The notes below the pieces were generated by a model. That model saw only the letters and a program-made list of their open reading frames with translations. It searched no databases and was not told the origin of the DNA. From assembly GCA_964583155.1 (NCBI GenBank), contig CAZOUY010000005.1, positions 25,141-89,140 on the forward strand: DNA of 64,000 nt. The letters run 5' to 3'. Positions 1 through 8,723 of the stretch are shown here, in pieces (positions within the stretch are counted from its first letter, which is position 1; each line of letters opens with the position of its first letter). The DNA comes from CAG-826 sp964583155. Lineage in GTDB: Bacteria > Bacillota_I > Bacilli_A > RFN20 > CAG-826. The translations under genes and the position numbers were made by a program.

Positions 1-2439
1 TTGATAGTTAAGTCAGAAATCGACGATTTAATCGCGGCTACTGATGATTTGGAAAATGAAATTGATCATGAAAGAATCAGGAACTCTTTTGAACCCTTTG
101 GTCGCATCATGAATTTTAATGACCTATATAACGCTTTATTGGGGTATCAATTTCCGCGAATGCCGCGCGGAAAGAATATCGAAATCAGCGATGAGGATAA
201 AATACTCCGTGAAAAAATCAAAAAGCAAATGAAAAAGATTCAAGAGATATCACTTTTGGGGGATGAACAAACGGTTATTGATAATTATCTATCGACTCAA
301 GATGATGCTATGCTTTGTTTAGAAATCACCAAAAAATTACGCTTACGAATCAAAGAGTTTAAAAAGAAAAAGCATATTTTTACTTTCAACGATATCGCTA
401 AATATGCTTTGATAGTTATCGATCATCCGCTTGTCCAAGAGGAATTCCAAAAAAAGATTCGGGCGGTAATGGTCGATGAATATCAAGATACCTCTGATAT
501 TCAAGACTGCTTTTTAAGTAAATTAGCCCGAAATAATCTTTACATGGTCGGCGATATTAAACAATCAATCTATCGCTTTCGGAACGCTAATTGTCAGCTG
601 TTTTTAGAAAAATATGAGCGTTATGCTAAATTGGATGGGGGCGTGAAGATCGATTTAAATCAGAATTTCCGTTCGCGCCCGGAAGTAATTCAGGATATCA
701 ACCATATTTTCGCTCGCATCATGCATCTTCATTGTGGAGGGGCGAACTACTTGAAGGATCATATTATTATCGCCGGAAATAAGTCTTATCTTGAGCAGGG
801 GGCTTCATCTAAGAACTATCATCTTGATTTTAATGAATATGCCAATGAGGGCGATCAGGATGAATACGAAGCTCGTCTCGTTGCGGAGGATATCGGGCGT
901 AAGGTCCATCATTTTCCGATTTTTGAAAAGGATAGTGGTGTGTTTCATGATGCCAACTATCGCGATTTTGTTATTCTCGTCGATCGAAAAACGAAATTTG
1001 ATCTTTATAAGAGGGTCTTTGAAGAATACCATATTCCGGTGAGCATCGAAAAGGATGAGGATTTGACTAGTTCGCAGGCCGTTATCGTTTTGCAAAATCT
1101 TTTACGCGTTTATTATGGCATCGAGCAGCAGGTCTTCGATGAAAGCTTTGAGCATGCCTATGCCTCCGTTTATCGAAGCTTTCTTTATCATGGTGACGAT
1201 CTTGAATTAGAACGGATTATAAAAGAAAAGCAGCTCCAAAATGATGAATTGTATCAGCAAATTGAAGTGATTGTGCATAAAATGCACGGCCATTCATTAT
1301 CGGCCCAAATCCGTTGCTTATTGCTCGATTTTGATTTCGAATATCGACTATTAAGAATCGGAAATATCACTCTCAATGAAAAGAAAATTGAGCAGCTTTT
1401 GTCCGCGGTATCCGCGATGGAAAAAATTGGATATACTATGGAGGATTTTTTAGATTATTTGACGAATTTGAATTCTTTTTCTTTGGAATTGAAATCCGCA
1501 TTCCAGGATGATGGAAGCAATTCTGTACGCATAATGAGCATTCATAAATCCAAAGGCTTGGAATTTCCTATCGTCTATTATTGTGGACTCGCTAAGGCCT
1601 TTAATAATCCGGAATTACAAACGCTTTTTATGGCCTCTAAAGAATACGGGCTCATCGTACCTACGAGTCAACAAGGAATACCGGACACGCTTTATCATTT
1701 CCTAATCAAAAGGAAAGAGCGGAGCGAAGAATTAAGCGAAAAAATCCGGCTTCTGTATGTAGCGTTAACACGTGCTAAAGAAAAGATGATCGTTTTTTAT
1801 CCGCAAGAAAAGGATTCTCCTTTAACATTGATTCAAAGTCAATCTCTCGGTGATTTATTTCATTTTGCTGACTTAGATCCTAAACTTCGGCATCACGTGA
1901 ATTTAACCGATGAAAGACAAGATGTTATGTCTTCATCCGTCAATCATATTTCACATGTCGCGCCCATAGTGTTTAAAAATCATCATTTTTCTTTTGTTAT
2001 GAAGGAACAGAAAGCGCGCCCATCCTTAGTGGCAACGGACGTTGAGCAGGAGCTTTTGGATTTTGGGCAGGAACTGCATTTCTTACTAGAAATTATCGAT
2101 TGGCGGAATCCCGATTTGGATTTCATCAAGGACCATCATCAACGCGAATATATGAACAGATTTCTTCAAAGTGAGATCTATAAATCGCATCGAAATGACC
2201 GGATTTATCATGAATACGCTTATTATGATGATGCAGATGGCACGCGCGGAATTATCGATCTTTTGTTAGTGAACGATCAAGAAACGACGATAATCGATTT
2301 TAAAACGAAAATCATCGATGAAGAAAAATATCATTCTCAGCTTGAGGCGTATCGGCGTTATATTCATAAAGTATTTAAGCGACCATGCCGGACATATTTA
2401 TATTCCATTATCGATGGCATCGCCTTGGAGATTAAATAA
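1..2439 (+). CDS. addA: ATP-dependent helicase/nuclease subunit A, AddA (5' end missing)
   Basis: AddA is the helicase-nuclease subunit of AddAB, which processes double-strand DNA ends for recombination. The reading frame is open from base 1, so the N-terminal part with Walker A lies outside the window; the 812 visible residues compare with roughly 1,200 in complete AddA. UvrD-family motifs run in order: VDEYQDTS with VGDIKQSIYRFR (motifs II and III), LNQNFRSR (IV), VRIMSIHKSKGLEFP (V) and RLLYVALTRAKEK (VI). The C-terminal RecB-type nuclease domain has GIID (D753), IIDFKTK (D766, K768) and the Q780/Y784 pair, so the nuclease looks intact. The TTG at base 1 is not a real start. addB would be expected just upstream. 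The gene ends at a bidirectional terminator facing the ABC transporter genes. Confidence 0.95.
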   Translation: MIVKSEIDDLIAATDDLENEIDHERIRNSFEPFGRIMNFNDLYNALLGYQFPRMPRGKNIEISDEDKILREKIKKQMKKIQEISLLGDEQTVIDNYLSTQDDAMLCLEITKKLRLRIKEFKKKKHIFTFNDIAKYALIVIDHPLVQEEFQKKIRAVMVDEYQDTSDIQDCFLSKLARNNLYMVGDIKQSIYRFRNANCQLFLEKYERYAKLDGGVKIDLNQNFRSRPEVIQDINHIFARIMHLHCGGANYLKDHIIIAGNKSYLEQGASSKNYHLDFNEYANEGDQDEYEARLVAEDIGRKVHHFPIFEKDSGVFHDANYRDFVILVDRKTKFDLYKRVFEEYHIPVSIEKDEDLTSSQAVIVLQNLLRVYYGIEQQVFDESFEHAYASVYRSFLYHGDDLELERIIKEKQLQNDELYQQIEVIVHKMHGHSLSAQIRCLLLDFDFEYRLLRIGNITLNEKKIEQLLSAVSAMEKIGYTMEDFLDYLTNLNSFSLELKSAFQDDGSNSVRIMSIHKSKGLEFPIVYYCGLAKAFNNPELQTLFMASKEYGLIVPTSQQGIPDTLYHFLIKRKERSEELSEKIRLLYVALTRAKEKMIVFYPQEKDSPLTLIQSQSLGDLFHFADLDPKLRHHVNLTDERQDVMSSSVNHISHVAPIVFKNHHFSFVMKEQKARPSLVATDVEQELLDFGQELHFLLEIIDWRNPDLDFIKDHHQREYMNRFLQSEIYKSHRNDRIYHEYAYYDDADGTRGIIDLLLVNDQETTIIDFKTKIIDEEKYHSQLEAYRRYIHKVFKRPCRTYLYSIIDGIALEIK

Positions 2440-2440
2440 A

Positions 2441-2464
2441 AAATTCCCTTTACGGGAATTCTTT
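2441..2464. terminator. Bidirectional intrinsic terminator
   Basis: A 7-bp stem, AATTCCC (2442-2448) with GGGAATT (2454-2460) and a TTTAC loop, is flanked by A-rich sequence on the left and CTTT on the right. It lies between the convergent addA and substrate-binding-protein genes and can serve both strands. Confidence 0.7.
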
Positions 2465-3461
2465 AAGCAACAAAGCTATTATTGACGATCGTATCAAAGG
2501 GGGCGGCTTCGCCTTCTAGTTCACCGGCTGTTTGGATAATATCAATCAGGCGGTTATAGCTTTCGACATTGAGGGCTAAATCAGTCGACCAAACATCGAT
2601 CGCCAAATAGTTGTTTAAGACATTGTCGATTTCTTTTTCACTGCTCGAAGTGAAGCTGGGCTTTAAAGAAGCGATAACATCCTCGCGCGATGCTTGGAAC
2701 AGATAATCGATTCCTTTTTTTAACGCTCTTGTAAAGGCCTTTAATGTTTCGCCATTCGCTTGCATATAGTTTTTCGTCGTGCTATAGCAGGTATAGGGGA
2801 CCTCTCCAGATGATTCACCGATCGAAGCGACAATTTCACCGATGCCGTTTAGCACCACTTGACTGGCGGAGGGCTCAAAAAGAGTAACATAATCGCTTTG
2901 ACCGGCGGTGAAGACACCGGCCATAACGTCAAAGGCCACATCAGTGCGGATGTTGACTTCGGCCGTTGGATCATTTTGACCGATGCTCAATCCCGCTTTT
3001 TTAAGAACATATTCCAGCGTCATTTCCGGCATTCCGCCTTTTCGTCCGCCGATAATGGTTTTTCCTTTGAGGTCATTCCAAGTGAAGCTTTCGTTTTTCT
3101 CACGTGCCAATAAGAAGCTACCATCCTTATGAGTCAATTGGGCAAAATTAATAGCGTAGTTTTTTTCGCCACCTTTATAGACATAGACGCTGGCTTCGGG
3201 ACCCATTAAACCGATTTGGGCTTCTTTAGATAAGAGAGCCGCCATCGTTTTGTCCGCTCCAGGAGTGGTAATAACATTAACCTTTAACCCCTCTTCCTCA
3301 AAGTATCCCTTGTTAAGTGCAATGTATTGTGGAGCATAGAAGAGAGAATGGGTCACTTCTGCGACCGTAATGGGAGTTAAATCATCCTTAGGACCACAGC
3401 TTGTTAAGCCGCCGAGGACACTAAGTGAAATAACCGTTGCAAAATAAATGATTTTTTTCAT
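2463..3461 (-). CDS. ABC transporter substrate-binding lipoprotein (SsuA/ThiY/NMT1-like)
   Basis: This is the extracellular ligand-binding protein of an ABC importer. The N-terminus is a lipoprotein signal with lipobox LTSC, Cys22 being the lipidated residue. The mature part has the SsuA/THI5-like pattern: a repeated-lobe fold beginning ITVAEVTHSLFYAPQYIALN, then GYFEEEGL, then DLKGKTIIGGRKGG. Its ATG overlaps the permease stop by 4 bp and has an AAGGAG site, so it is the last gene of the ATPase-permease-binding protein operon. Family members bind aliphatic sulfonates, taurine, nitrate or pyrimidine thiamin precursors; the sequence alone does not pick one. No TPP riboswitch is seen upstream of the operon, which weakens the thiamin-precursor option. 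Confidence 0.88.
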   Translation of the reverse strand: MKKIIYFATVISLSVLGGLTSCGPKDDLTPITVAEVTHSLFYAPQYIALNKGYFEEEGLKVNVITTPGADKTMAALLSKEAQIGLMGPEASVYVYKGGEKNYAINFAQLTHKDGSFLLAREKNESFTWNDLKGKTIIGGRKGGMPEMTLEYVLKKAGLSIGQNDPTAEVNIRTDVAFDVMAGVFTAGQSDYVTLFEPSASQVVLNGIGEIVASIGESSGEVPYTCYSTTKNYMQANGETLKAFTRALKKGIDYLFQASREDVIASLKPSFTSSSEKEIDNVLNNYLAIDVWSTDLALNVESYNRLIDIIQTAGELEGEAAPFDTIVNNSFVA

Positions 3462-4285
3462 TTTTTTCTCCTTTTCTGATAACGAGTTGTACGGAAATAT
3501 TTTTCAATACAATTCAAGATAAAATACATGATGAATGCAAGGATACCAAGAACTAATACGCCCATCATGACCAGGTCGAGCCTAAACACTTGACCGCCAT
3601 AAACCACTAAATAACCGATTCCTTCACGTGATACTAAGAATTCTCCCACAATTACGCCGACCCATGACATCCCAATATTGATCTTAATGACATTTATCAA
3701 ATTGGGGATGTTGCTCGGAATAACTAATTTGGTGAGAATCTGCCACTTACTGGCCTTTAAGGTCCGCATCATTTTGATTTGCTCAGGATCGATGGCTTGA
3801 AAGTAGTTATAGGTCGATAAAATAGTAATCACAATGGAAAGCGAAATAGCGACGACGACAATTCCTTTCATCCCGGTGCCGGCCCAGATAATTAAAATAG
3901 GGGCTAATGCTGTTTTTGGAAGAGCGTTTAGAACAACTAAATAAGGATCCATGACTTTGCTTAGTAACGGGAACCACCATAAGATAATTGCGATAACAAT
4001 CCCTAGAAAAGTTCCAATAACCAACCCTAATAAGGTTTCGAGAAGAGAAATCTTAATGTGCCGGAAAATTTCGCCATTTTTGATGTAGACCATCAATAAA
4101 TTGCCAATCGCACTCGGTTTGGAAAAAAGAAAGGTATTAATCAATCCGAAATGGGCGAACAACTCCCATAGGCCGATAAACGCAACTAGAATCGTGATTT
4201 GAACGAGAATAATGAGTAGTTTTCGTCTTTTGATTTGGCGATGATATTCATCATATGAATTAATCGGTTGTTTTTTCATCGTCAT
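3458..4285 (-). CDS. ABC transporter permease (SsuC/TauC/ThiX family)
   Basis: This is the membrane-spanning subunit of the importer. The 275 residues include about six hydrophobic segments, beginning with LLIILVQITILVAFIGLWELF, and the BPD_transp_1 coupling region (roughly residues 125-190) with NALPKTALAPILIIWAGTG, the EAA-loop-like part that contacts the ATPase. Length and motifs fit the SsuC/TauC family. Its start overlaps the end of the ATPase gene by 26 bp, which indicates translational coupling. An AAGGAG precedes two possible ATG codons at 4285 and 4279; the longer form is given. Confidence 0.9.
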   Translation of the reverse strand: MTMKKQPINSYDEYHRQIKRRKLLIILVQITILVAFIGLWELFAHFGLINTFLFSKPSAIGNLLMVYIKNGEIFRHIKISLLETLLGLVIGTFLGIVIAIILWWFPLLSKVMDPYLVVLNALPKTALAPILIIWAGTGMKGIVVVAISLSIVITILSTYNYFQAIDPEQIKMMRTLKASKWQILTKLVIPSNIPNLINVIKINIGMSWVGVIVGEFLVSREGIGYLVVYGGQVFRLDLVMMGVLVLGILAFIMYFILNCIEKYFRTTRYQKRRKK

Positions 4286-5021
4286 GCAACTCCTTATATA
4301 TTAAATCGAAATATTGCGGGAATTGTTTGGCTTTCCGGGCCTTTAAGGGTGTCTTTTCACCTTCAATGTCAAGGGCGATGGGAATGATTTTTTTAATGGT
4401 GCATGGGCGATTGCTGAGGACAATCACGCGATCGGCAAAGGATATCGCTTCGCTAATATCATGGGTGACAATAATAGCGGCTTTCTTTTCTTTTCTTATT
4501 ATGCTATAGACATCATCCAAGACAAAAAGACGCGTTTGATAGTCCAAAGCGGAAAAAGGCTCATCCAATAAAAGGACTTCGGGCTTTAAGGCCAAAGTTC
4601 TAATCAGCGCGACCCGTTGTCGCATGCCTCCTGATAATTCATGAGGATAATAATCAAGAAAATCGCCAAGCTGGTATTTATTTAATAGATCGAGGGTATA
4701 GTCAACGTTTTCTTTTGTTTTATGGTGGGTGATTTCTAAACCTAAAAGAACATTATCGCGCACCGTTCGCCAAGAAAAAAGAAGATCCTGTTGGAACATA
4801 TATCCCATATGAGCGTTGGTTATGACTCGTCCTTGATTAGCTTCCTGTAGGCCGCTCGTGATATTTAAAATCGTCGATTTACCACATCCGGAGGGGCCGA
4901 TAATCGCAATTATTTCGTGTGGATGCAAAGAAAAATTGATATGGCTTAAGACATCAGTTTGGCCTTTTTCATTAAAAAAAGTTTTCGAAACATCCTGAAA
5001 TTGAATGAGCTCTTCCATCAT
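4260..5021 (-). CDS. ABC transporter ATP-binding protein (SsuB/TauB/ThiZ family)
   Basis: This is the cytoplasmic ATPase of the importer and the first gene of the operon. All ABC motifs are present: Walker A GPSGCGKST, signature LSGGMRQR, Walker B VLLLDEPF, D-loop SALD and switch histidine IIVTHD. The Q-loop lies in GYMFQQD. The ATG at 5021 is followed at once by a second ATG at 5018, and a GGAGGAAG ribosome binding site precedes both. At 253 residues it has the usual length for the nitrate/sulfonate/taurine subfamily. No other gene of a utilisation pathway (sulfonate monooxygenase, thiamin synthesis) is adjacent, so the substrate remains open. Confidence 0.93.
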   Translation of the reverse strand: MMEELIQFQDVSKTFFNEKGQTDVLSHINFSLHPHEIIAIIGPSGCGKSTILNITSGLQEANQGRVITNAHMGYMFQQDLLFSWRTVRDNVLLGLEITHHKTKENVDYTLDLLNKYQLGDFLDYYPHELSGGMRQRVALIRTLALKPEVLLLDEPFSALDYQTRLFVLDDVYSIIRKEKKAAIIVTHDISEAISFADRVIVLSNRPCTIKKIIPIALDIEGEKTPLKARKAKQFPQYFDLIYKELHDDEKTTD

Positions 5022-5186
5022 CTCTTCCTCCTTGCATTATTAGTGTATTTTTGTTTTTTATTTCGGTGAGTTCCAAAGTTAAAGTTAGGCGCAAATAAAT
5101 ATGATGATCATGATAATATGGAAATATGAAGCGTGATAAATGATAATGAATCGATGACTTGATAGTTTTTTTCTAAAGAGAAAAAG

Positions 5187-5215
5187 TGGACTAAATCATG
5201 ATATTTTTTTATAAT
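5187..5215 (+). promoter_or_regulatory. Sigma-A-type promoter for the gene at 5275
   Basis: TGGACT (5187-5192) and a perfect TATAAT (5210-5215) are separated by 17 bp. The start point would be near 5222. The 220-bp gap between the divergent ABC operon and this gene holds no other structure that I recognise. Confidence 0.6.
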
Positions 5216-5274
5216 TCCTTTAGGAAAACGATTAACGAATCGTGATTTTTATTTTCCCAAAGGATGGCCAAATT

Positions 5275-5886
5275 ATGGAAATTGATGATTTAAAAAATAT
5301 GCTGATGCTATATAGCGATCTTGATGATGAAGTCTATCAAGCCTTAAACAATAAGAAGAATTGGATTCTTCATTCCTACTACGTAAAAGGGCATCTTTCC
5401 ACCTCGGAGGATCATTTTCATCGCCTTCATTATGTCCTGATTGAAGCGATGTTGGATGATGTCTTATTATTTCGCGAATTAAACGCTGAAGATGTGAAAG
5501 ATAGTGAACGACTCCCTTTGTGGCGCAATCAATACAAGATTCTCGATCTTTATGAGGAGATTCCTACGGATGCTCCATTTGTCATCGAATATGATTTTTC
5601 CTTATTAGATCGTCAAGCATATAATGCTCTGATGCCCAATTTTTATTTTGGCCATGAAATCGAGGCGGAGGACGATCATCAATCGAGCATTGTTTCGTTA
5701 TTAAAGATGCTCTTAAATAAGGATCATCCTTTTATTCTGTTAGAGAATTCACTATTGATCAACAATTCCTTTTTTGCGCCGATAATAAGTAAGATCATCG
5801 TTTTTCAAACGGCCTCGAAGGAATTACAGGAAGAATTAAAAGCTATTTCGCTAGAAAAAGAAATAGATTTTGAATATCATAAATAA
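5275..5886 (+). CDS. Hypothetical acidic protein
   Basis: I do not recognise this protein. The preferred start is ATG 5275, because AAAGGA sits about 10 bp upstream; a GTG at 5242 would add 11 residues but has no good ribosome binding site. The product of about 203 residues is acidic, has no signal peptide or membrane segment, and is rich in Leu, Asp and His. Regions of predicted helix (IDDLKNMLMLYSDLDDEVYQAL near the start) lead into a mixed C-terminal half. It stands alone between divergent and downstream genes with its own TATAAT promoter. It could be a cytoplasmic regulator or an accessory protein, but nothing supports a particular function. Confidence 0.7.
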   Translation: MEIDDLKNMLMLYSDLDDEVYQALNNKKNWILHSYYVKGHLSTSEDHFHRLHYVLIEAMLDDVLLFRELNAEDVKDSERLPLWRNQYKILDLYEEIPTDAPFVIEYDFSLLDRQAYNALMPNFYFGHEIEAEDDHQSSIVSLLKMLLNKDHPFILLENSLLINNSFFAPIISKIIVFQTASKELQEELKAISLEKEIDFEYHK

Positions 5887-6050
5887 TTGATATGGAAGTT
5901 AAATAGTTGCAAATTATTAAATCGATAAAGGCATCATCGCGAAGTGATTAGGTGGTATTATTCAAAAGATAATTGGACTTTCAAAATAAAAAAATGAGAA
6001 TTGACCAATAAAATGCCACTCAAAAACGTCTTTATAAGGAAGGGAAGTCT

Positions 6051-6581
6051 ATGGATGGATTGCAAGTAAGTGAATACATTAAAGAATTTAAGAACCAAAA
6101 TTTTGAAAATTTTCCAATCTTCTATGAAGCACTGAAAAAAGATGTTTTTTACAATATTCTCGGTATTGTTTCTGATTATGAGGATGCGGAAGATATCTTG
6201 CAAGAGACCTTTGTGACTTTTCTTGATCAGATTGAAAAGATCAGTAATCATGGTTCACCTTTAGGATATTTATTTCGCATATCCTATAATCTTTCCCAGG
6301 ATTATCACCGCAAAAGGAAAAAGGAGACCTTCTTTGAGGTCGGACAAGAAGAAAGGATATCCACTGAAGATGATTATGATTCGCTTGTTGAATTGTTAGG
6401 TAGAATTCGTCAGCTGTTGAATAATAATGAATATCAAATCTTTATTATGAAGACTCTCCATGATTATACGCATCAAGAGATAGCGAAGATTTTAAAAAAG
6501 CCGATAGGAACGATAACGTGGAGTTATCAACAGGCTATTAAAAAACTAAAGAAAGGATTGGGATCGGCATATGAATGGTGA
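6051..6581 (+). CDS. ECF-type RNA polymerase sigma factor
   Basis: This is an extracytoplasmic-function sigma-70 factor of 176 residues. Region 2 covers about residues 24-90 and includes the DAEDILQETF core (45-54) typical of ECF region 2.2. Region 4 (about 112-166) contains a helix-turn-helix around YTHQEIAKILKKPIGTITW. Regions 1 and 3 are absent, as expected for the group. The start is set by GGAAGGGAAG just before the ATG. The 3' end overlaps the next gene by 11 bp, the usual arrangement with a cognate anti-sigma factor. A CGTC at 6027-6030 could belong to an autoregulated ECF promoter, but the matching -35 is not clear. Confidence 0.92.
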   Translation: MDGLQVSEYIKEFKNQNFENFPIFYEALKKDVFYNILGIVSDYEDAEDILQETFVTFLDQIEKISNHGSPLGYLFRISYNLSQDYHRKRKKETFFEVGQEERISTEDDYDSLVELLGRIRQLLNNNEYQIFIMKTLHDYTHQEIAKILKKPIGTITWSYQQAIKKLKKGLGSAYEW

Positions 6582-7554
6582 AAAATTTAAAAAAACGATG
6601 CAGGAATATGAAGTGCAAACTACCGCTAGTCAGATTCTTGATTCCTATGCCATGCGTCAAGAGCAAAGGAAAGCTCATAAATCCAAGAAAAATTGGTGGT
6701 CATTGGGGGCTATGGTTCCGGCAACCATGGCTATTGCATTAGCGGCCTTTTTCATTTTCAGATCGCCAGGATCGATAACAGAGCATGAGATTCAGGATGA
6801 TTCCAATAACCGTGTTGCCTTTCAGCTCATATCCGGAATGGAGCTATCGAGCTTTTTAAGTGTCGATAATCAAGAGCAGATGTTGAGAAGGCGACGGCCA
6901 GCCACTGATACCGAATTTATAGATATCGTTAATGTCTACGATAAGGCTAATGATCTAGTGCATTCCTCTTATCTAGCGAATGAGAACATTCAAAAGAAGG
7001 TTTTTGAAGGATCGTTTGATGGAAAATTCAAGGATAAATATCCCTATAAGATGGAAATCAGTGGGGAAAGAGATTTGGTTTTTTATTACGATGGCAAAAT
7101 CGAAAAGGATGATCATCATGAATTAGAGATGACAATTAAAGGCGAGATTCATTATAACCAGCACGTTTATCGCGTTCTCGCAGAAAGCGAAAGCTCGGAA
7201 AAAGAGAAAGAGTATGAAGTTTCAATTTATTTTGATGAAAAAAACTATATTGTCATTGAGCAGGAAGAAGAGGCGAATGAATTCGAGTATTTGTATCGCA
7301 TTTATGAGAATAAGAAAAAAGCCTATGAAATCGAATTTAAAAATGAGGAAGGAAAGCAGAAGCTCGAAATCAAAGAGAACAATAATTCCTATGAATTTAT
7401 GATCACTCATGATTCCACGCAAGATATCATTCAATATCATGCTTTGGACGCTGAAGGTATCATGTATCTGACCTATAATCAGGATGTTAGAATCTATACC
7501 GAAAGCGAAACCCAACAAAAAATTGAAAAAAATTCCAATAAAATAATTTCGTAA
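6571..7554 (+). CDS. Putative membrane anti-sigma factor with extracytoplasmic domain
   Basis: The start overlaps the sigma gene by 11 bp. A short basic cytoplasmic segment (residues 1-42) is followed by one membrane helix (about 43-64) and a large outside domain (about 70-327). This topology and coupling fit an anti-sigma factor that holds the sigma factor until an envelope signal arrives. The HxxxCxxC motif of zinc anti-sigma factors is missing and the cytoplasmic part is short, so the sigma-binding fold is not recognisable by eye. The outside domain (about 115-300) resembles the lipoprotein encoded next: both have a run of about 120 residues with matching pattern, for example VIEQEEEANEFEYLYRI here and RVEQEVELEDDEYSKEYRY there. 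Confidence 0.75.
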   Translation: MNGEKFKKTMQEYEVQTTASQILDSYAMRQEQRKAHKSKKNWWSLGAMVPATMAIALAAFFIFRSPGSITEHEIQDDSNNRVAFQLISGMELSSFLSVDNQEQMLRRRRPATDTEFIDIVNVYDKANDLVHSSYLANENIQKKVFEGSFDGKFKDKYPYKMEISGERDLVFYYDGKIEKDDHHELEMTIKGEIHYNQHVYRVLAESESSEKEKEYEVSIYFDEKNYIVIEQEEEANEFEYLYRIYENKKKAYEIEFKNEEGKQKLEIKENNNSYEFMITHDSTQDIIQYHALDAEGIMYLTYNQDVRIYTESETQQKIEKNSNKIIS

Positions 7555-7598
7555 TCCGTATTAATAGTGAAAGCCAAGATAAAGGAGGAAAAATTATT

Positions 7599-8483
7599 AT
7601 GAAAAAAATCTTAACGGCTATCGTTCTCAGTATTCCGTTTTTCGCCCTAACCGGATGCAACAACGATAATTCAATAGTTAAAGGAGAGACCGCAGAGTCT
7701 TTAGCGTTCGAGGCCACGACATCATTGGCCATGATGAATCGCTTATCCACCAACAGCTCTTCCATGTTAAAAAGAGCGTATCAAGAACCCACTGAAAGTG
7801 AAATTCAGGAGATTACCGACTATTTAGAGCAAATTGATTTCATTTTAATGAATGATCAGCAATTTAAGCAAGAAAGCGTCGTTTCCGATCGTGAAGACTA
7901 TTTATATCAAGAATTAATTACTTTCGCGGATTTCGATGGCGAAGCTAAAACCTATTCTTTATATTACAATTCAATCAAAGAATCCACGGACATCGATGAA
8001 AAGGACGATGAAATCGAAATCAAGACCAAGATTCAAGGTATTGCGGTCTTTGAAGATAAAACCTATGATTTCCGTTGCCACACTAAAGTAGAAGAAGAAA
8101 GAGGCGAAAAAGAGGAGTCAGTTACCTTTACGCTCTATGAAGATCACGATTCATACGTTCGGGTGGAGCAGGAGGTCGAATTGGAGGATGACGAATACTC
8201 CAAGGAATACCGTTATACGATCGTCGCCGATGGCCAAAAGACCTATGATTATCGATTAGAATACGAAGAGGAAACAAAGCATCAACAGCTCGAAAAGGAA
8301 ATTGAATTGAAGCTAAATGACAAGCAATTCAAGATCAAAGAGGAAACGAGAGAAGATGGCGCCTATTTACGAGTTCGTTATGTCGATAAGCAAGACGAAG
8401 TCAAGTATTCTATTCTCTTCAAAAAGGTGATTGAAACCGTCGATGGTGTCACCACTATCCATTACGAATATATCGCGCAATAG
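7599..8483 (+). CDS. Lipoprotein sharing a domain with the anti-sigma factor
   Basis: The 294-residue product starts with a lipoprotein signal, lipobox LTGC with Cys20. The mature part is highly charged, rich in Glu and Lys, and probably beta-rich. Residues about 65-260 align with the extracytoplasmic domain of the upstream membrane protein. It is third in the sigma/anti-sigma transcript, 44 bp downstream with its own AAAGGAGG site, and is followed by a terminator. A role as envelope sensor, decoy or target of the anti-sigma factor is inference; no named family is recognised. Confidence 0.8.
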   Translation: MKKILTAIVLSIPFFALTGCNNDNSIVKGETAESLAFEATTSLAMMNRLSTNSSSMLKRAYQEPTESEIQEITDYLEQIDFILMNDQQFKQESVVSDREDYLYQELITFADFDGEAKTYSLYYNSIKESTDIDEKDDEIEIKTKIQGIAVFEDKTYDFRCHTKVEEERGEKEESVTFTLYEDHDSYVRVEQEVELEDDEYSKEYRYTIVADGQKTYDYRLEYEEETKHQQLEKEIELKLNDKQFKIKEETREDGAYLRVRYVDKQDEVKYSILFKKVIETVDGVTTIHYEYIAQ

Positions 8484-8505
8484 ATGGTGAAAAAAACATG
8501 GTTTT

Positions 8506-8571
8506 AAAAGTGCTATATCCGTAGTTTTCCCTTACTTACCCCCCAAGAAAAAGAATTATTGAAGCACTTTT
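8506..8571 (+). repeat. Long-loop inverted repeat
   Basis: AAAAGTGCT (8506-8514) and AGCACTTTT (8563-8571) form perfect 9-bp arms around a 48-base loop that includes a run of six C. It lies between the lipoprotein stop codon and the terminator, so it would be part of the 3' untranslated region. Confidence 0.4.
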
Positions 8572-8582
8572 GAAAAAATAAA

Positions 8583-8619
8583 AAGATTTCTTTCGGAATT
8601 CAAGAAGAAATCTTTTTTT
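8583..8619 (+). terminator. Intrinsic terminator of the sigma/anti-sigma/lipoprotein operon
   Basis: A 10-bp stem AAGATTTCTT / AAGAAATCTT with a 12-base loop is followed by a run of seven or more T. Confidence 0.85.
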
Positions 8620-8675
8620 GTGTTATCATTAAAGATGGTGATCAGAAAAAGTCTTTTAGAATAATCACATATTCA

Positions 8676-8695
8676 TGATAAAATGCTTATAAGCA
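8676..8695 (+). promoter_or_regulatory. Extended -10 promoter with overlapping palindrome
   Basis: TG-A-TAAAAT (8676-8684) is an extended -10 element. The perfect palindrome TGCTTATAAGCA (8684-8695) sits at the expected start point and could be an operator. No strong -35 is visible. Confidence 0.4.
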
Positions 8696-8723
8696 CCGTT
8701 ATATAAAGGAGGAATCATCTTCA

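Noticed and set aside
5022..5241. TPP riboswitch upstream of the ABC operon
   Set aside because: Neither strand shows the conserved CTGAGA and ACC-TGATCTGG-type segments.
6001..6030. TTGACC and CGTC as an autoregulated ECF promoter
   Set aside because: The spacing of about 20 bp does not fit ECF promoters and no second copy of the motif was found by eye.
7222..7765. Minus-strand open frames inside the anti-sigma and lipoprotein genes
   Set aside because: They lie antisense to well-supported coding sequence and lack start signals.
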